A stretch of 64,000 nucleotides of DNA, taken from assembly GCA_000773965.1 (NCBI GenBank), contig JRUP01000018.1, forward strand, positions 489,115 to 553,114, in the 5' to 3' direction. The notes under the pieces are model-generated. The model made no database searches. It saw only the letters and a list, made by a program, of their open reading frames with translations, and had not been told where the DNA came from. This document shows, in pieces, positions 62,401-64,000 of this stretch (position 1 is the first letter of the stretch; every line of letters begins with the position of its first letter). This DNA comes from Enterobacter cancerogenus. GTDB taxonomy: Bacteria > Pseudomonadota > Gammaproteobacteria > Enterobacterales > Enterobacteriaceae. The translations under genes and the position numbers were made by a program.

Positions 62401-62611
62401 GCGGGCTGCTCCTGTTATGATCCGTCCCCATTTACGAGGATCCGGGTGTAGGGTGATTTTTAACCGGCAAGATCAGAGCATAATGATTTTTATCTTATTT
62501 TCAAAAACTATTTCCATTTTTATATTTAAACTGACTTATTGTACTGATAAATATGTAATTTAAACTCTCAAATTAAAGGCAATGGATTCCACAATCTTGC
62601 GCAAGGCAAAA
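62401..62611 (-). promoter_or_regulatory. aceB promoter region with candidate IclR operator
   Basis: An AT-rich gap at 62475-62575. CAAAAACTATTTCCA (62502-62516) matches the IclR consensus TGGAAATNATTTCCA in its right half fully and in three bases of the left. This position upstream of aceB is where IclR acts in E. coli. -35/-10 boxes not assigned. Confidence 0.45.
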
Positions 62612-62645
62612 AAAATGCCGCGACAGCACGAGGCTGTCACGGCAC
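62608..62645 (-). terminator. Terminator of metA
   Basis: TGCCGCGACAGC and GCTGTCACGGCA pair (one mismatch) around CACGAG, with an A-run at 62606-62613 giving a T-run on the minus strand. It directly follows metA. Confidence 0.88.
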
Positions 62646-62671
62646 ATTTAACGAGAAAAGCGAGCTTTGCT

Positions 62672-63601
62672 TTAGTCGAGTGTGGGGTTCATATGACGCA
62701 GATCGAACGGTGTAATCTGGTAAACGTAATAGTTTAGCCAGTTTGAGAACAACAGATTACCGTGGCTGCGCCAGGTGGCACGCGGTGGCAGTTCAGGATT
62801 GTCTTGTGGGAAGTAGTTAAATGGTACTTCCGGATGCAGCCCGGCATCATAATCACGATGGTATTCACCGGATAACGTCAGCGCATCGTATTCAGGATGG
62901 CCAGTTACAAACGCCAGGCGCTTGTCTTTGCTCGCCATCAGGTAAGCCCCGGTGGCGTCAGATTCGGCAAACAACTCGAGATCGGTATAGTCGCGAATTA
63001 ACTGGCTCGGGAAATCAGCATAACGCGAATGCGGCGCGAGGAAATTGTCGTCAAATCCACGGGTTAACAAAGCATGCGGATGCAGGATTTGATGTTCATA
63101 CACGCCTGAAAGTTTGTTCTGACGCGTTTGCTTTGGAATGCCGTACAGAATGTTCAGCGCGGCTTGTACCGCCCAACAGACAAACAGCGTGGATGTGACG
63201 TGTTCTTTCGCCCAGTGCAGCACACGCTGAATCTGCGGCCAGTATGCCACGTCATTGAAATCCACCAATCCCAGCGGGGCACCCGTAACGATCAGACCAT
63301 CGAAATTATCGTGCTCAATATCTTCGAAGTTGCAGTAGAAGTTATTGAGATGCTCGCTCGGCGTATTGCGTGACTCACGGCTGTCGATGCGCAGTAGCTG
63401 TATGTCGATCTGCAGTGGCGAGTTGGAGAGTAAGCGTAAGAACTGATTTTCCGTTTCGATCTTTTTTGGCATCAGGTTGAGGATCAGTACTTTTAGCGGG
63501 CGAATCTCCTGAACACTGGCGCGCGATGAGGCCATGACAAACACGTTCTCATTACGCAAAAAATTCACTGCCGGTAATTCGTCGGGGATTCTGATTGGCA
63601 T
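62672..63601 (-). CDS. metA: Homoserine O-succinyltransferase MetA
   Basis: First committed enzyme of methionine synthesis (homoserine plus succinyl-CoA), 309 residues as in E. coli. Catalytic Cys142 is in [12 protein letters not shown]; His and Glu of the triad are in [12 protein letters not shown]. Start [20 protein letters not shown] is nearly invariant in enterobacteria. Monocistronic, with MetJ-like boxes upstream. metA, aceBAK, iclR and metH are neighbours as in E. coli. Confidence 0.97.
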   Translation of the reverse strand: MPIRIPDELPAVNFLRNENVFVMASSRASVQEIRPLKVLILNLMPKKIETENQFLRLLSNSPLQIDIQLLRIDSRESRNTPSEHLNNFYCNFEDIEHDNFDGLIVTGAPLGLVDFNDVAYWPQIQRVLHWAKEHVTSTLFVCWAVQAALNILYGIPKQTRQNKLSGVYEHQILHPHALLTRGFDDNFLAPHSRYADFPSQLIRDYTDLELFAESDATGAYLMASKDKRLAFVTGHPEYDALTLSGEYHRDYDAGLHPEVPFNYFPQDNPELPPRATWRSHGNLLFSNWLNYYVYQITPFDLRHMNPTLD

Positions 63602-63962
63602 AGCTAACTGACCTCTTACTGATAACCGTATAAACGTTTAGACATCCAGATGCCCGAGGTTAGCCTGGCATCCGCTGAATGTCGAGTCTTCATGCGGATT
63701 ATGAAAATGTTTCAGTTTAAAGCGGGATTTGGAGGTCTGATCCGTCTATTTATGCTACATCTTTGCGCGACCAACGCGGTGTTTTATGCGTTTTTTGCAT
63801 ATAGATGAGGCGTAATGACAGTGTTTGAGAGGAAAAATGGGGGACTTTACGGAGCACTTCAATCTTTTTTCACAGCGCATTTAGCGGTGTTTACCCGATC
63901 AGTTAGCCACGGGTGGGATGTTTTCGTCGCTTTTAGCCCTGATTTCGCCAATTTGCAGACGT
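63602..63962. other. metA upstream region
   Basis: About 360 bases without a credible coding frame. The 60 bases next to metA hold the MetJ-like boxes and should contain the promoter. The rest (63660-63960) shows nothing I can assign. Confidence 0.4.
63632..63655 (-). promoter_or_regulatory. Candidate MetJ operator (three met boxes)
   Basis: Three contiguous octamers, AAACGTTT, AGACATCC and AGATGCCC, agree with the met-box consensus AGACGTCT at 6, 6 and 5 of 8 positions. They are 31-54 bases before metA. MetJ binds such tandem octamers cooperatively. Confidence 0.6.
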
Positions 63963-63994
63963 AAAAAAACCCTGAACTTTCGTTCAGGGTTTCT
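63963..63994. terminator. Terminator at the right window edge
   Basis: ACCCTGAAC and GTTCAGGGT form a nine-base stem around TTTC, with A7 on the left and TTTCTTC on the right. The longer T-run is on the minus strand, so it most likely ends a leftward transcript coming from beyond the window. Confidence 0.75.
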
Positions 63995-64000
63995 TCACTT

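Overview
The window is chromosomal DNA of an enterobacterium. Nearly every gene is a full-length, easily recognised orthologue of an Escherichia coli housekeeping gene. Protein divergence, the dense hairpin-type intergenic repeats and the gene order suggest Erwiniaceae, probably Pantoea or a close relative; that placement is inference. I see no tRNA or rRNA gene, prophage, insertion sequence, CRISPR array or toxin-type island.

Layout. 1-3205: gluconate genes gntU (cut by the left edge), gntK, gntR, then the pirin-like yhhW. 3206-5170: an AT-rich gap and an AbgT-family transporter where E. coli has yhhX. 5173-5304: the iron-responsive small RNA ryhB with its Fur-controlled promoter, on the minus strand. 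5395-8186: yhhY, ggt, yhhA. 8183-13219: the phosphate-regulated glycerol-3-phosphate operon ugpBAECQ with tandem Pho boxes. 13433-18388: the branched-chain amino acid operon livKHMGF, with one binding protein only. 18793-25931: panZ, rpoH, ftsYEX, rsmD, yhhL, yhhM, yhhN. 25951-30203: zntA with its ZntR promoter, tusA, an ERIC element, yhhQ, dcrB.

At about 30.2-30.5 kb the order departs from E. coli. A strongly palindromic, roughly 190-bp element sits between dcrB and the glycogen operon glgBXCAP, which is followed by asd and yhgN. In E. coli that block lies on the other side of gntU. After yhgN come a DUF805 membrane protein, a PanS-like transporter and an AqpZ-like aquaporin. The rest corresponds to the E. 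coli 91-minute region in altered order: lysC with a lysine riboswitch, pgi, the exopolysaccharide operon yjbEFGH, metH, iclR, the glyoxylate operon aceBAK, and metA with a candidate MetJ operator.

Functionally the window covers carbon and energy storage (gnt, glg, pgi, ace), aspartate-family and methionine synthesis (asd, lysC, metA, metH), nutrient-stress uptake (ugp, liv, ggt, ryhB), metal export (zntA), membrane targeting and division (ftsYEX), heat-shock control (rpoH) and envelope polysaccharide (yjb). No wholly new multi-gene system is evident. The points most worth a second look are the structured element at 30.25-30.44 kb, the abgT/ryhB arrangement, the unexplained reading frame between asd and yhgN, the lysC leader and the long yjbE leader.
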